A stretch of 64,000 nucleotides of DNA from Pedobacter sp. Bi126 (GTDB lineage: Bacteria > Bacteroidota > Bacteroidia > Sphingobacteriales > Sphingobacteriaceae). Numbering within the stretch: position 1 is the first letter of the stretch; every line of letters begins with the position of its first letter. The DNA is taken from assembly GCF_918698245.1 (NCBI RefSeq), contig NZ_CAKKMS010000003.1, forward strand, positions 496,001 through 560,000, given 5' to 3'. The translations under genes and the position numbers were made by a program. Under the pieces are notes generated by a model. The model worked only from the letters and a program-made list of their open reading frames with translations, searched no databases and had not been told where the DNA came from. Below, piece by piece: positions 1 to 9,707 of this stretch.

Positions 1-1
1 A

Positions 2-1606
2 GATATCCTATCGAAATTAAATAAACCATACCACATTATCCCTGGAAACCACGATACCGGATGGTCGGAATCAGGAGGAGTAAATTTTATCAAAGCGTTT
101 GGCGGCGATAAATTTATTTTCGATCATAATGGCTACCGTTTTATAGCATGTGCATCTGGCCCTTACGTAAGGATGAGCGATGGGCACATTCCAAGGGATG
201 CTACCGTTTGGCTGGATAGTGTGCTTAAAGCAACACCTAAAAATATGCCCATTATTTTTGCCAACCACTACCCATTGGATAACAGTTTGGATAATTGGTA
301 CGAAGCAACAGATAAGTTAAAGAAATATAATATCCAGTATGCCATTTGCGGCCATGGACACAATAATCATCCTTATAATTTTGAAGGTATTGAAGCCACA
401 ATGGGCCGCTCTAATCTAAGGGCAAAGGATAGTATTGGTGGGTATAACATTGTAACCATGACCAAGGATAGTGCATTTTTTCAGGTTAAAAAACCAACCC
501 GGGATATTCTTCCGGTATGGCGAAAAATTGCACTAAAAACTTTTCTGGCCGATTCAAAAAAATATGATCGTCCTGATTTTGCCATCAATAGCAAATACCC
601 GGGCACAAAAGAAGTTTGGACTTACCACTCTAACGCAAACGTAGTGAATACACCAACTTACACATCGAACAATGTTATTTTTGGCAATAGCTTAGGTTTG
701 GTTGAAGCCTTAAATAAAAATACCGGGAAGAAAGTATGGACATTTAAAACCAAAGGCGCGATCTATTCATCACCAGTTGCTGTTAACAATATGGTTATCT
801 TCGGTTCAGGCGATGGCACCATTTACGCATTAAGTGCAAAAACAGGAAAGGAAATCTGGCATAAAGAAGCAAGCAATTCGGTATTAGGTTCGCCAGTGGT
901 TAACGGGCAAAAAGTGTACATAGGAGGCAGCGATAATACCTTTAGGGCATTGGATATTAAAACGGGGAACGAAATATGGGCATTTAAAGAAGTAGAAGGT
1001 ACAATTGTGGGCAAGCCACTTATTTATCAGGGCAAAATTATTTTTGGATCCTGGGGCAGGCATCTATACGCACTTGATATTAACAGCGGGAACTTGTTAT
1101 GGAAATGGAACAATGGCCAGGGCAACAGAATGTTTTCGCCAGCTATGGTAACGCCTGTTGCTTATAACGGCATCGTTTACATTGCAGCCCCTGACCGCTA
1201 TTTAACAGCCATTGATGCTAACAATGGCAGCACGCTTTGGCGAAACAAAGAAGCTACGGTTCGCGAATCGATCGGACAGTCCGCAGACAGTACCATCATT
1301 TATGGCAAAACCATGCAGGACGAAATCGTAGCTTATAAAGCGCAGGCACAAGATCCGGGTGTACTTTGGCGATACAATGTGGGCTTTGGATATGAACATG
1401 TACCATCCATGTTGATTGAAAAGGACGGAAAGGTGTTTTTTGGAACAAAGAATGGTGTTATTTATGCTATCGATCCTAAACAACAAAGCACGGTTTGGGC
1501 ACACAAAATAGATAATTCGATGATCAATACCGTAAATGTGATTGATGGAAAAAATATACTTGCGAGTACAATGGATGGAAAAGTAGTTTGGTTAAGCACG
1601 AAATAA
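2..1606 (+). CDS. Calcineurin-like metallophosphoesterase fused to a PQQ-type beta-propeller (5' partial)
   Basis: The reading frame is open from base 2, so the N-terminus lies outside the window; about 534 residues are visible. The first ~170 residues carry metallophosphoesterase metal-site motifs: PGNHD at visible residues 14-18, then FANHYPLD, then a CGHGHNNH block of the GHxH type. After a linker, roughly residues 200-534 form repeated blades with the pattern G-x-(I/V)-YAL-(D/S)-x-x-(T/S)-G-x-x-(L/I)-W, typical of PQQ-like (pyrrolo-quinoline quinone-binding-type) propellers. A phosphoesterase acting in the periplasm or at the cell surface is likely, but the signal peptide would be outside the window and the substrate is unknown. 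It converges with the susD-like gene that follows, across a shared terminator. Confidence 0.9.
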   Translation, partial: DILSKLNKPYHIIPGNHDTGWSESGGVNFIKAFGGDKFIFDHNGYRFIACASGPYVRMSDGHIPRDATVWLDSVLKATPKNMPIIFANHYPLDNSLDNWYEATDKLKKYNIQYAICGHGHNNHPYNFEGIEATMGRSNLRAKDSIGGYNIVTMTKDSAFFQVKKPTRDILPVWRKIALKTFLADSKKYDRPDFAINSKYPGTKEVWTYHSNANVVNTPTYTSNNVIFGNSLGLVEALNKNTGKKVWTFKTKGAIYSSPVAVNNMVIFGSGDGTIYALSAKTGKEIWHKEASNSVLGSPVVNGQKVYIGGSDNTFRALDIKTGNEIWAFKEVEGTIVGKPLIYQGKIIFGSWGRHLYALDINSGNLLWKWNNGQGNRMFSPAMVTPVAYNGIVYIAAPDRYLTAIDANNGSTLWRNKEATVRESIGQSADSTIIYGKTMQDEIVAYKAQAQDPGVLWRYNVGFGYEHVPSMLIEKDGKVFFGTKNGVIYAIDPKQQSTVWAHKIDNSMINTVNVIDGKNILASTMDGKVVWLSTK

Positions 1607-1613
1607 CAAGCAT

Positions 1614-1651
1614 AAAAAAACCTCCTCAATCTTATTAAGTTTGAGGAGGTT
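1614..1651. terminator. Bidirectional intrinsic terminator
   Basis: An 11-bp perfect stem (arms 1619-1629 and 1641-1651, AACCTCCTCAA type) is preceded by seven A's at 1614-1620, which read as a U-tract on the minus strand. It lies between two convergent genes and should mainly end the susCD operon coming from the right. Confidence 0.8.
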
Positions 1652-1678
1652 ATATTAATTCAACAAATACTTAAAGCA

Positions 1679-3523
1679 CTACCAGCCTGTAGTTTGTGTA
1701 AGCTTATAGCCCTTTTCCTGATATTGAATAATCTGCGCCTGCCCTACTGGTGCTAAATATGCCCTATCTGTAAATGCATTTCTATTCGCCGCATTGGTAA
1801 CCATCCAATAACCTACCATGGCCGCAGCATTTGTGCCATCATAGGTAACAATGGTGCCATCAGTCTTTTTAACCTTAACATTTCGAGCGGTTGCATTAGC
1901 GGGAGTTAAATAACTTGCAGCCTCGGTTTGTACATTAACCCATGGCCCCAAAAAATAGTCAGGATTGGTACTGAAATCCATATTGTTTAATTTTTTCCAG
2001 CGTTTTAAATCCAACAACCTGGTATGCTCAAACACAAATTCCATGCGACGCTCCCTGCGGATTTCCCAGATCAAGTCTGGAACATCGGTATCTTTAGCCG
2101 GATCAACAGGAAGTGCCCCTAACGTTAGTGGAGCTGTTTTTAATACCCCTTTTGCAGTTGCCGCAGCATCTAAAGGCCGGTTTCTGATCGCATTTACCGA
2201 TTTGTTCAAATCAGCCTGCGTTACGGCTGTACCACCAAAATACTGAGCCAGCACTGCTTTGGCTTCTATCCAATTTAATACTACTTCTGCTAACCTCATT
2301 ACAGGTGCATCGCTCGTATTGGTATTGCTGCCCCATGCAGCCGGATAAGTTTTACCGATATAGGTTAAAGCCTCTCTTGATGCAAATTTAAAACCGTAAA
2401 GCAATGTTGCCGAAGGAACCAGGGCTTTATCATAAAATGAAGCTTCAAAACGGGGATCTCTTGTTTTTACCAGATCGGCAATTGTAAATGAGTTGGCTCC
2501 GGCAACAGCAGAGTTTTGCCATACTTTACCATCGTTAAGGAGGAAAGATTTGATTAAAACTAAATTTGCATCAACTCCTACTACCTCTGTTCCATTTTGG
2601 TAAGAACCAATACTGTGTGTAACTGTTAAAGCAGCATCGTAAGTCCTATAAAGCAATACTTCCGGATGCCCTGCCAGGTTATCACTCGAAAACAATGATT
2701 TAAAATCGCGGGTGAAATTATATTTGTTGCTATTGATCACATAATCGCCTGTCTCAACAGCAAATTCTAAGTATTTTTTTGCTCTTGCCGCATCTAAACC
2801 ATGGTAATGCTCATAAGTTCCTTCAAATAACATGAATCTTGAGATAAAAGCAGCAGCAATGTATTTATTTAAAAACTGAGCCCCGTCATTTTCACGCATA
2901 TTGGCCATCACAAATTTAAAGTCATCATATACTTTATCCATAACCACCCCCCTGGCATCTCTATCTTTATATAAAGCAGCCAGATCGGTATCCGAAAGCT
3001 CTTTATCAAAATAAGGCACATCGCCAAAAACACTTACCAAACGACTGTATTCAAACCCCCTAAAAAAACGGGCAACTGCTGTCCAGTGGTTATAGGCTTC
3101 GGTAGTAATTTTAGGCTTTGCCACATCGTTTAAACGGGCAAGCATTACGTTCGATTTTCTGATCCAGGCAAAATCCCAGGTGGGGCCTGCATAAGTACCC
3201 AACCAATCAGCTGCTTCAGAAACAGAACCTCTTGTAGTAGGGACACTACTTTCAAAGTTAATCTGAACATTTTTACCTGTTAAATCATCCGAGAAAGTAT
3301 AACCCCTAACAGGTGTATAATCAACTCCAAAGCCAGTACTGTAACCGTTAAAATAGTTAGGGTAGTAACTGTTGGCGTACATGCGGATATCATCTTCACC
3401 ACGCCAATATTGTCCATCAACATAAGATGTTAAGGGTGGACGGTCTAAAACATCCTTATTACAAGACACCAGAAGTAGGCAGGCCATAACCGGCAAACCA
3501 TATATGTATTTAAAATATTTCAT
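1679..3523 (-). CDS. RagB/SusD-family nutrient-binding lipoprotein (pair 1)
   Basis: This is a surface glycan-binding lipoprotein that should cap the SusC channel encoded just upstream. The N-terminus is a lipoprotein signal with lipobox LVSC and Cys21 as the acylation site. Residues 151-170 carry the SusD-type helix (ARFFRGFEY...FGDVP), and near residue 500 is the family signature (RRERRMEFVFE...DLKRW). At 614 aa it is long for the family, which is usually 450-600. It starts 12 bp after the stop of the SusC gene, so the two form an operon read right to left and ending at the 1614-1651 hairpin. The ligand cannot be read from the sequence. Confidence 0.95.
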   Translation of the reverse strand: MKYFKYIYGLPVMACLLLVSCNKDVLDRPPLTSYVDGQYWRGEDDIRMYANSYYPNYFNGYSTGFGVDYTPVRGYTFSDDLTGKNVQINFESSVPTTRGSVSEAADWLGTYAGPTWDFAWIRKSNVMLARLNDVAKPKITTEAYNHWTAVARFFRGFEYSRLVSVFGDVPYFDKELSDTDLAALYKDRDARGVVMDKVYDDFKFVMANMRENDGAQFLNKYIAAAFISRFMLFEGTYEHYHGLDAARAKKYLEFAVETGDYVINSNKYNFTRDFKSLFSSDNLAGHPEVLLYRTYDAALTVTHSIGSYQNGTEVVGVDANLVLIKSFLLNDGKVWQNSAVAGANSFTIADLVKTRDPRFEASFYDKALVPSATLLYGFKFASREALTYIGKTYPAAWGSNTNTSDAPVMRLAEVVLNWIEAKAVLAQYFGGTAVTQADLNKSVNAIRNRPLDAAATAKGVLKTAPLTLGALPVDPAKDTDVPDLIWEIRRERRMEFVFEHTRLLDLKRWKKLNNMDFSTNPDYFLGPWVNVQTEAASYLTPANATARNVKVKKTDGTIVTYDGTNAAAMVGYWMVTNAANRNAFTDRAYLAPVGQAQIIQYQEKGYKLTQTTGW

Positions 3524-3535
3524 CTTCTTAATTTT

Positions 3536-6500
3536 TTAAAAATTCAACTGAACACCAAAAGAAATACTCTTGAAGGCTGGGATTCCGGTTCCTGTGCGAC
3601 CGCTGTTATAATTTGATTGATCCCAGATCGAATAGCCGCTAACACTCTCCGGATCGATTGGCAAATCACCCAAATGATCCCAGGTAAAGAAATTCTCTAA
3701 TGCAGTATATACCCTAAGTGAGCTGATACCTACTTTTTTGGTCAACATCTGTGGAAAAGTATAACCAACGGTTAAATTTTTCAATCTTAAATAAGCCATA
3801 TTTAACAGATAGCGATCCTGAACCTGCATGTTATTGGTGGTTCCACTGGCTGCATTGTTATAAGCAGCAGGGTAAAAAGCATCGGGTGTTTGCGGCGTCC
3901 AGTAGTTACCTGCAATTGCTTCGGGCATTGCACCATCAGCCGAGTTAAAGCCTGGGATAGCTAAAAATCCAGCACCCCATATTTTACGGCTACCTACACC
4001 CTGGAAAAATGCACTAATATCAACCCCTTTAAAATCGGCCCCCAGCCTAAAACCATACTCGTAACTCGGGTTAGAATTTCCGATTACTTCTAAATCGCCG
4101 TGATTGGCCAATGTACCATCTCCATTACTGATTTCCCCATCGCCGTTAATATCTCTAAACTTAACATCACCAGGGCCAAAACGGAAGTTGGATGAATTTT
4201 GTAAAAATGGTTGGTAAACTGGTTTTTCGCCATTTGGTCCGGCTTTTAGTTTATAGGCCTGCTTACCTGCATTCAGCTTACTTTCAGCAGATGTTAAAGT
4301 AATCAAGATTGGTTTACCCGAGCCATCTAGTTCAAAATCGCTGGTTTGGTACAATCTATCGGTACGGTAGCCCCAAATTTCGCCAATATCCTTTCCATTA
4401 TAGTTATTAAGTACTTGCGTTCCAGAACCATACTCGGTTAACCTTGTTTTGGCATCAGAAATATTTCCTTTGAAATTAATTCCTAAACCATTTTTAAACC
4501 TGTGGTTAAAATCTAAGGTCAATTCCCAACCTCTGGTTTGTAGCGAACCGAAGTTTCCCTGTGGCGCTCCGGCACCAAAAGTAAAAGGAATGCCTTCCTG
4601 TGGCACAATCATATTATTGGTGTTTCTTTGAAAAACATCAAAAGAAAGATTTACCTTATTATTTAAAAGGGTTGCGTCTAGTCCTATATTGGTAGTTACA
4701 ATATCCTGCCATTGAATTGCTTCTTTAATTGCATCAGGCGTACCTACATAATTTACTTTGGCACCGTTTGCACCAATCCAACTCGACTGTCCGCTTGGCA
4801 TAGTTGCAATGTATAAATTGTTAGGTACGGTCTGATCGCCTATTGAACCCCAGGACCCTCTGAATTTTAACTGATTTAGCAGTGGTTTAGTCCAGGCCAT
4901 AAAACTTTCTTCACTGGCTACCCAACCTGCCGAGAATGAAGGAAACCACCTCCACTGCAAATCGGTTGGGAATTTAGAAGAACCATCGTAACGCAAGTTA
5001 CCTTCAATAAGGTATTTGTTTTTAAAAGCATAGTTTACACGACCAAAATATCCCAATTGTGCTTCCCATCTTTTATCTGACCCAGGAATGTTTATCCCAC
5101 CTGGGATAATACCCATCACTGCGCTAGATGGAAGTACGGTTTGAAGTCCGGTACCAAACCTAAACTGTGGGTTTATGATATCGCTTAAATTGGTGATTTG
5201 ACCAAACTGTGATTCTGCGGTAGATGTAACCCGGTTTAAACCTAAAATAAATTTAAAATCGTGGCTTTCCTTAAGGTTTAAACTATAAGTTGTAAAAGCA
5301 TTAATGGTATGGCTAAAATAGCTTGTAGCAGATCGTGCAAAATGATCTGGACTTGAGCCTGGTGTGGTATACATATCCATAGACAGATCATAAGCTGCAA
5401 TTGCGCCGGCTGTAGTGCTTGATACCACCTGGCCCTGATCGTTTACATAAACAGGTGCACCACTTGCATCTAAACGCGCTTTAGGTGCTACCCACGAGTT
5501 TCTTGCGGTAAATCTAGTGCCCGGTCTTTTCCAATCTTCGTTCTGATTGGTAAAAGTATAATCAAAATCTACCTTCCAGTTTTTTAAGATATTAACGGTA
5601 GATCCTAAATTTACATTGGCATAATTTAACAATATATTAGCGGTATTTGCTGAAGCCACTTCACTTTCAGGACTGCGGATGGCATCTCCATTCTCATCTT
5701 TACCCAATGGGTACAAGGAACTCCAACGATATAAATACAACCATGGATCGGCAGTTGTAGAGCTTGTGGTATAAGCATATTGTTTATTTCTCCGTGAATA
5801 TAATGCGCCCCCACGTATGGTAAGGTATTTGTTGATTTCACTTGAAATTTTAAATGAAGCATTGTAGCGCGTAAAACGATCTTCTTTTGCCGGCTTTAGC
5901 ATCCCACTCTGATCGAGCAATGCAAGTCCGATATTATAAGATGTTTTTCCGGTTGTACCACCAACTGATAGGTTATGTTGTTGGGTAGGTGCCCATTCTT
6001 TGATCATATAATCGTAAGGATCGTAAGTTCTTACGCCCATTTTCTGGTTAGCACCCTGAACGTACCAATCTCTACCAAATACTGTTGGGTCGTTTGGCCC
6101 TATTGTACTGCCGTATTTCTCTTTCCAGGCAACCGCCTTTTCATAACTTGCTCTATCTACATAATAAAATGCGCCAACTGGTGTGGTTACACCAATACGT
6201 TCAGCAGCATCAACCGTATATTTCAAACCGTTTACATCAGCCATCTTTAAGTCTTTCCAAACGTTTTGGAAAGAAAAGTTATTTGAATAATTAATTGATG
6301 GCTTATCAGTGCCTGAGCCTTGTTTAGTAGTAATTAATACCACACCGAAAGCGGCCTTAGCGCCATAAATAGATGCTGCTGCTGCATCTTTCAAAATGGT
6401 AATAGAGGCAATATCATTTGGATTAACCAATTGGATGCTTGGAATCTCTACATTATCCAATAAAATCAACGGAGAACTTCCCCCTGCAAATGATGCCAAC

Positions 6501-7003
6501 TGCCCTCTAATTTTGATCACCGGGTCAGAACCAATCTCTCCACTGGGAACAGTTACACTTAAACCAGATGCAGCACCCTGTAGTGCTCTACCAACATCTG
6601 CAATTGGCCTGCCCTCCAGCGTCTTTTTTACATCAATGGTAGAAACTGCTCCGGTAAGATTGCCTTTGCGCTGAGTTCCATAACCCACCACAACTACATC
6701 ATCCAGCCCCTGAGCATCTGTTTTCAGGCTAACATTGATTGTTTTACCTGCGCCAACAGTTCTTTCTGTAGTTACATAACCGATATAAGAAAACACCAAT
6801 ATATCACCATTGGAGGCTTTGATAGAATAAGTTCCGTCGGCGGTAGATTGTGCAACAATAGTGCTTCCCTTTACTCTAACGGAAACTCCTGGTATTGGTC
6901 CATCCTCAGATGTAACCTTACCTGTAATGGTAGTTTGTTGTGCAATGGCATGGGCCAGCAACACAAACGTACCAAGAAAAATTAATAGTAGTTTTTTTTT
7001 CAT
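3536..7003 (-). CDS. SusC/RagA-family TonB-dependent outer-membrane transporter (pair 1)
   Basis: A 1155-aa TonB-linked importer. A signal peptide (to about residue 21, ending AIAQ) is followed by a carboxypeptidase-D-like regulatory domain (about 25-105), a region with the TonB-box-like stretch VVVGYGTQRKGNLTGAVS, the plug domain (to about 230), and a beta-barrel ending in the aromatic residue of QLNF. A DINGDGEISNGDG loop, resembling calcium-binding loops, sits in the barrel region. The N-terminal extension is nearly identical in its GPIPGVS-(V/I)-RVKGST part to that of the SusC at 9708-12791, so the two are closer to each other than to the third SusC. It heads the operon with the SusD at 1679-3523. 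Confidence 0.96.
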   Translation of the reverse strand: MKKKLLLIFLGTFVLLAHAIAQQTTITGKVTSEDGPIPGVSVRVKGSTIVAQSTADGTYSIKASNGDILVFSYIGYVTTERTVGAGKTINVSLKTDAQGLDDVVVVGYGTQRKGNLTGAVSTIDVKKTLEGRPIADVGRALQGAASGLSVTVPSGEIGSDPVIKIRGQLASFAGGSSPLILLDNVEIPSIQLVNPNDIASITILKDAAAASIYGAKAAFGVVLITTKQGSGTDKPSINYSNNFSFQNVWKDLKMADVNGLKYTVDAAERIGVTTPVGAFYYVDRASYEKAVAWKEKYGSTIGPNDPTVFGRDWYVQGANQKMGVRTYDPYDYMIKEWAPTQQHNLSVGGTTGKTSYNIGLALLDQSGMLKPAKEDRFTRYNASFKISSEINKYLTIRGGALYSRRNKQYAYTTSSTTADPWLYLYRWSSLYPLGKDENGDAIRSPESEVASANTANILLNYANVNLGSTVNILKNWKVDFDYTFTNQNEDWKRPGTRFTARNSWVAPKARLDASGAPVYVNDQGQVVSSTTAGAIAAYDLSMDMYTTPGSSPDHFARSATSYFSHTINAFTTYSLNLKESHDFKFILGLNRVTSTAESQFGQITNLSDIINPQFRFGTGLQTVLPSSAVMGIIPGGINIPGSDKRWEAQLGYFGRVNYAFKNKYLIEGNLRYDGSSKFPTDLQWRWFPSFSAGWVASEESFMAWTKPLLNQLKFRGSWGSIGDQTVPNNLYIATMPSGQSSWIGANGAKVNYVGTPDAIKEAIQWQDIVTTNIGLDATLLNNKVNLSFDVFQRNTNNMIVPQEGIPFTFGAGAPQGNFGSLQTRGWELTLDFNHRFKNGLGINFKGNISDAKTRLTEYGSGTQVLNNYNGKDIGEIWGYRTDRLYQTSDFELDGSGKPILITLTSAESKLNAGKQAYKLKAGPNGEKPVYQPFLQNSSNFRFGPGDVKFRDINGDGEISNGDGTLANHGDLEVIGNSNPSYEYGFRLGADFKGVDISAFFQGVGSRKIWGAGFLAIPGFNSADGAMPEAIAGNYWTPQTPDAFYPAAYNNAASGTTNNMQVQDRYLLNMAYLRLKNLTVGYTFPQMLTKKVGISSLRVYTALENFFTWDHLGDLPIDPESVSGYSIWDQSNYNSGRTGTGIPAFKSISFGVQLNF

Positions 7004-7040
7004 AAACGTAAGTTTAGAATTGTTTTGTAGTTTAGTCTTA

Positions 7041-7151
7041 ATACCGCATAAAACAGCAATATTTAAGTAAATATCACTAAATATTTGATTAAAAAAAACA
7101 AATTTGGTTTTGCAACATCTATATTACCGCACAAACACGCAAAAAAGCGCA
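7041..7151 (-). promoter_or_regulatory. susC pair-1 upstream region with triple CGCA direct repeat
   Basis: The block 7124-7151 contains CGCA at 7128, 7138 and 7148, exactly 10 bp apart, inside TTACCGCACAAACACGC. The same array occurs before the second susC. A second short copy, AATACCGCATAAAAC, is at 7041-7055. On the minus strand, TTTG followed 25 bp later by TATTTACTTAA is conserved with the second susC upstream region at identical spacing, suggesting a shared promoter architecture. The function as an operator is inferred. Confidence 0.5.
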
Positions 7152-7223
7152 TTATCTGATTATTAAGCAGTTATTGCATTATCTCTATTTCTTTCTATGC
7201 TGCTAAAAAAATCTGGGAAATGA

Positions 7224-7251
7224 AAAAGCCAACCGCTATGGGTTGGCTTTT
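7224..7251. terminator. Intrinsic terminator of the susC-susD-DUF4397 operon
   Basis: A perfect 11-bp stem (AAAAGCCAACC at 7224-7234, GGTTGGCTTTT at 7241-7251) with a 6-nt loop lies just after the DUF4397 gene stop on the minus strand. The A-rich left arm gives a U-tract in the minus-strand transcript. Confidence 0.85.
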
Positions 7252-7267
7252 ATATCTGTAATTTAAT

Positions 7268-8065
7268 CTATCTGATTAAAAAGAACGATACGTAAGGTCT
7301 ACGTGGTGCCGTTGTGATGCCACTATAGCCACTGGCAAAAATGGTATAAACCCTTTTGTTTAAAAAAGTACTTGCACTGGTATAATTAGCAAGAACCGTT
7401 GCAGTTGTTATTGCTGCTCCAGCCGGCCTGATTTTCCAGGTTTTTGATTGCGCAGACCTTAATGTAATCTCGTTAGTAATGTTTAAATAATTTACGTTGC
7501 CTGCAATGAGCGAGTCTTTTGTATTATCGCTTGCACTGGTTCCGTAATATAGATCTACAGATGGTACATTTGGCATTAAGTTGATAAACCGGTATTTACA
7601 ATAGGCCGTATCCGGCCTGGTAAAACTTTCCTGAGTTAAAACATTCTTGGTATTTGCAGCGGTATCGGTAATATGCGCAACATAATTTTTGCCTGCTTCT
7701 ATCTGGAAGGTTGTACTATATAACACAACCGAATCAGTTCCATCATCCTTCTTCTTGGGAAGGATAATCGATAGTTTTAGATTGCCAGGACTTACAGCAA
7801 GGAAATCAGCCGTAGAACTGCCTCCTGTGTTATACCCACCACCAGGAAAAGGAGTACGTGCAGTAATTACACTACTAACTCTTTTATCGTTAATTTTAAT
7901 GGCTATCGCCCTATTGTTATAATAGTAAGAGGCATAGTTCACCTTTAATAAAGCCTGGTCGCTGGTCAATTTTTCTGTTTCACCATAATCGAGTACATTT
8001 TTGGTGCAACCAGCTAAAGCCATTGCAATAAACAGACTGGCAAATAAGTTAGAAAATATTTTCAT
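7268..8065 (-). CDS. DUF4397-type lipoprotein
   Basis: A 265-aa predicted lipoprotein with lipobox LAGC and Cys20. The body is beta-rich and resembles DUF4397 proteins: the second half has a block reading RFINLMPNVPSVDLYYG followed by a series of strands, ending YVSFFLIR. It begins 23 bp after the stop of the SusD gene and is followed by a strong terminator, so it is the third gene of this SusCD operon and is probably an accessory surface-glycan-binding lipoprotein (inference from position). The biochemical role of DUF4397 is not established. Confidence 0.8.
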   Translation of the reverse strand: MKIFSNLFASLFIAMALAGCTKNVLDYGETEKLTSDQALLKVNYASYYYNNRAIAIKINDKRVSSVITARTPFPGGGYNTGGSSTADFLAVSPGNLKLSIILPKKKDDGTDSVVLYSTTFQIEAGKNYVAHITDTAANTKNVLTQESFTRPDTAYCKYRFINLMPNVPSVDLYYGTSASDNTKDSLIAGNVNYLNITNEITLRSAQSKTWKIRPAGAAITTATVLANYTSASTFLNKRVYTIFASGYSGITTAPRRPYVSFFLIR

Positions 8066-8088
8066 CTTGATATTTTTTAAATTAAAAA

Positions 8089-9699
8089 TTATGGCTGGCT
8101 AAACCAGGTTTCTTTGGTCATATAATCAACATCTAGCCCGCCCCACTTGCGTAACTCCTCACTATTCCAAACATATTCAGAATTGTAACGTGGCCTGAAA
8201 CGGTAAGCATATTTCCCGCCTAAAAGAAGGTCGGCTGTAGGAATTTGATAGAACTGCCTGAATACCGTTGCACTGTAATGATGCTTCCTGATATCAGACC
8301 ATTGCTCTAAACCGGCCCAGCCCCATTGGGCAATATATTTTTGCCCCATGATGTCGGCCAATGTTAGTGTTGCGGCACTTTGGGCAACTTCATTAGAGGC
8401 CAAATAAGTATTAATTTCGGTATCAGTTATCAAAGGATCAGGGTTTTTAGAAGCCCTGCCATAAGTGTTGCAAAAAACCATATGGCCAGATATACCAAGC
8501 CTGTATGCAGTAAAAGCATCTGCTGTTTTTCCCTGTAAAAACAAGGCTTCTGCTTTTGTAAACTGTAATTGCGAATAGGTCATGATCGGATATCTCGCTG
8601 CATCGGCAAAAATATATTTCCCATTATAGGTAGTAGCACCAGCGGGGATGCTTCCGAAAACAATAGGAAGACCAGATGTACTGCTTCCCTGCGTTGGAAC
8701 GCCGGCAATATACCTGCCCAAAGTAGCTGTAGCCGTACTTGCCGGCAACATCCTGCTCAACCGTGGATCGAGTGAGCTTGTTGGATTTGTGGTAGGTACT
8801 CCCCTCACTCCACCTGCAAGATAGTTTAAGATAGTGGTCGAAATCCGTCCATAATAGGTAGCTGTCGGTCCTGAAGGATTGATATAACCCAATGTGGGAC
8901 CGAATGGATTGGTATCATCGGTACTTGCCGCAGAGAAATAAACCGTTGCTGATTCCGCTTCATTGGCAAAAGATAAATCAGTGTATTTAACAACACTATC
9001 AGCATACATGGCAGTAAATCCTGGTTTATTGACCAAATGACTGTACTGTAAAGCGTAAATAGCATACACAAATTTTCTCCATTTGGCCATATCTCCTTTA
9101 TAAATCCCATCTCCGGTAACACTTGCCAATTGTGTAGCATAATTAAGTGGGCTTTTCATTGTAGAATACTTAAGCGATTGCTCGCAATAGTAACGCACTT
9201 TTGCATATACCTCTGGCTGATCGTGGTAAGGAAACCTTAACATTCCTGGTGTAAAAGCCTCATCCAGAATAATCGGGCCATAGAGATCCGTTGTTTGTTG
9301 ATAGGCCCAGGCCTTAATTGCATAACCAATTGCAGCATACTCATATTTTTGATTGGCAACTGCATCATTAATTAAATTTTCCAGGTTCAAACCCAAATCA
9401 ACATAGGTCATTCTCCAGATTACACCTCCATTATCGCTCGAACGTACAAAAGTGTGTTTTTCAAAAGCAATAGATCCATCATCAGTTGATGCACCAATAA
9501 GATTTTGCGTAATTTTCCAGATAAAGCGGTAATCCTGTGAGGTTCCGTTTGTCATTTGAAATAGAATGGGAGGAAGCAACAGTTCTGCTTTACTGGTTTG
9601 AGGCACGGCAGGATTTGTATTGATATCGAGGTATTTTTTACATCCTCCGGCCATTAATAATACTGCCGCAGCAATATATAGTTTATATAATCTTTTCAT
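8089..9699 (-). CDS. SusD-like nutrient-binding lipoprotein (pair 2, SusD_2 type)
   Basis: A surface lipoprotein pairing with the SusC encoded upstream. The ATG at 9699 is chosen over an in-frame GTG at 9708, because the GTG overlaps the susC stop and the ATG gives a standard lipoprotein signal (lipobox AGGC, Cys20). This yields 536 aa. The N-terminus of the mature form, KKYLDINTNP...LLLPP, is typical of the SusD-like_2 subfamily rather than classical RagB/SusD. Near the C-terminus, an AQWGWAGLEQWSDIRKH segment matches the position of the conserved helix of this subfamily. The ligand is not identifiable. Confidence 0.92.
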   Translation of the reverse strand: MKRLYKLYIAAAVLLMAGGCKKYLDINTNPAVPQTSKAELLLPPILFQMTNGTSQDYRFIWKITQNLIGASTDDGSIAFEKHTFVRSSDNGGVIWRMTYVDLGLNLENLINDAVANQKYEYAAIGYAIKAWAYQQTTDLYGPIILDEAFTPGMLRFPYHDQPEVYAKVRYYCEQSLKYSTMKSPLNYATQLASVTGDGIYKGDMAKWRKFVYAIYALQYSHLVNKPGFTAMYADSVVKYTDLSFANEAESATVYFSAASTDDTNPFGPTLGYINPSGPTATYYGRISTTILNYLAGGVRGVPTTNPTSSLDPRLSRMLPASTATATLGRYIAGVPTQGSSTSGLPIVFGSIPAGATTYNGKYIFADAARYPIMTYSQLQFTKAEALFLQGKTADAFTAYRLGISGHMVFCNTYGRASKNPDPLITDTEINTYLASNEVAQSAATLTLADIMGQKYIAQWGWAGLEQWSDIRKHHYSATVFRQFYQIPTADLLLGGKYAYRFRPRYNSEYVWNSEELRKWGGLDVDYMTKETWFSQP

Positions 9700-9707
9700 G
9701 TTGTTCA

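Noticed and set aside
6250..6268. CCAAACGTTTTGG as a LacI-type operator
   Set aside because: It is imperfect and lies within the coding sequence of susC 1, so chance is the simpler explanation.
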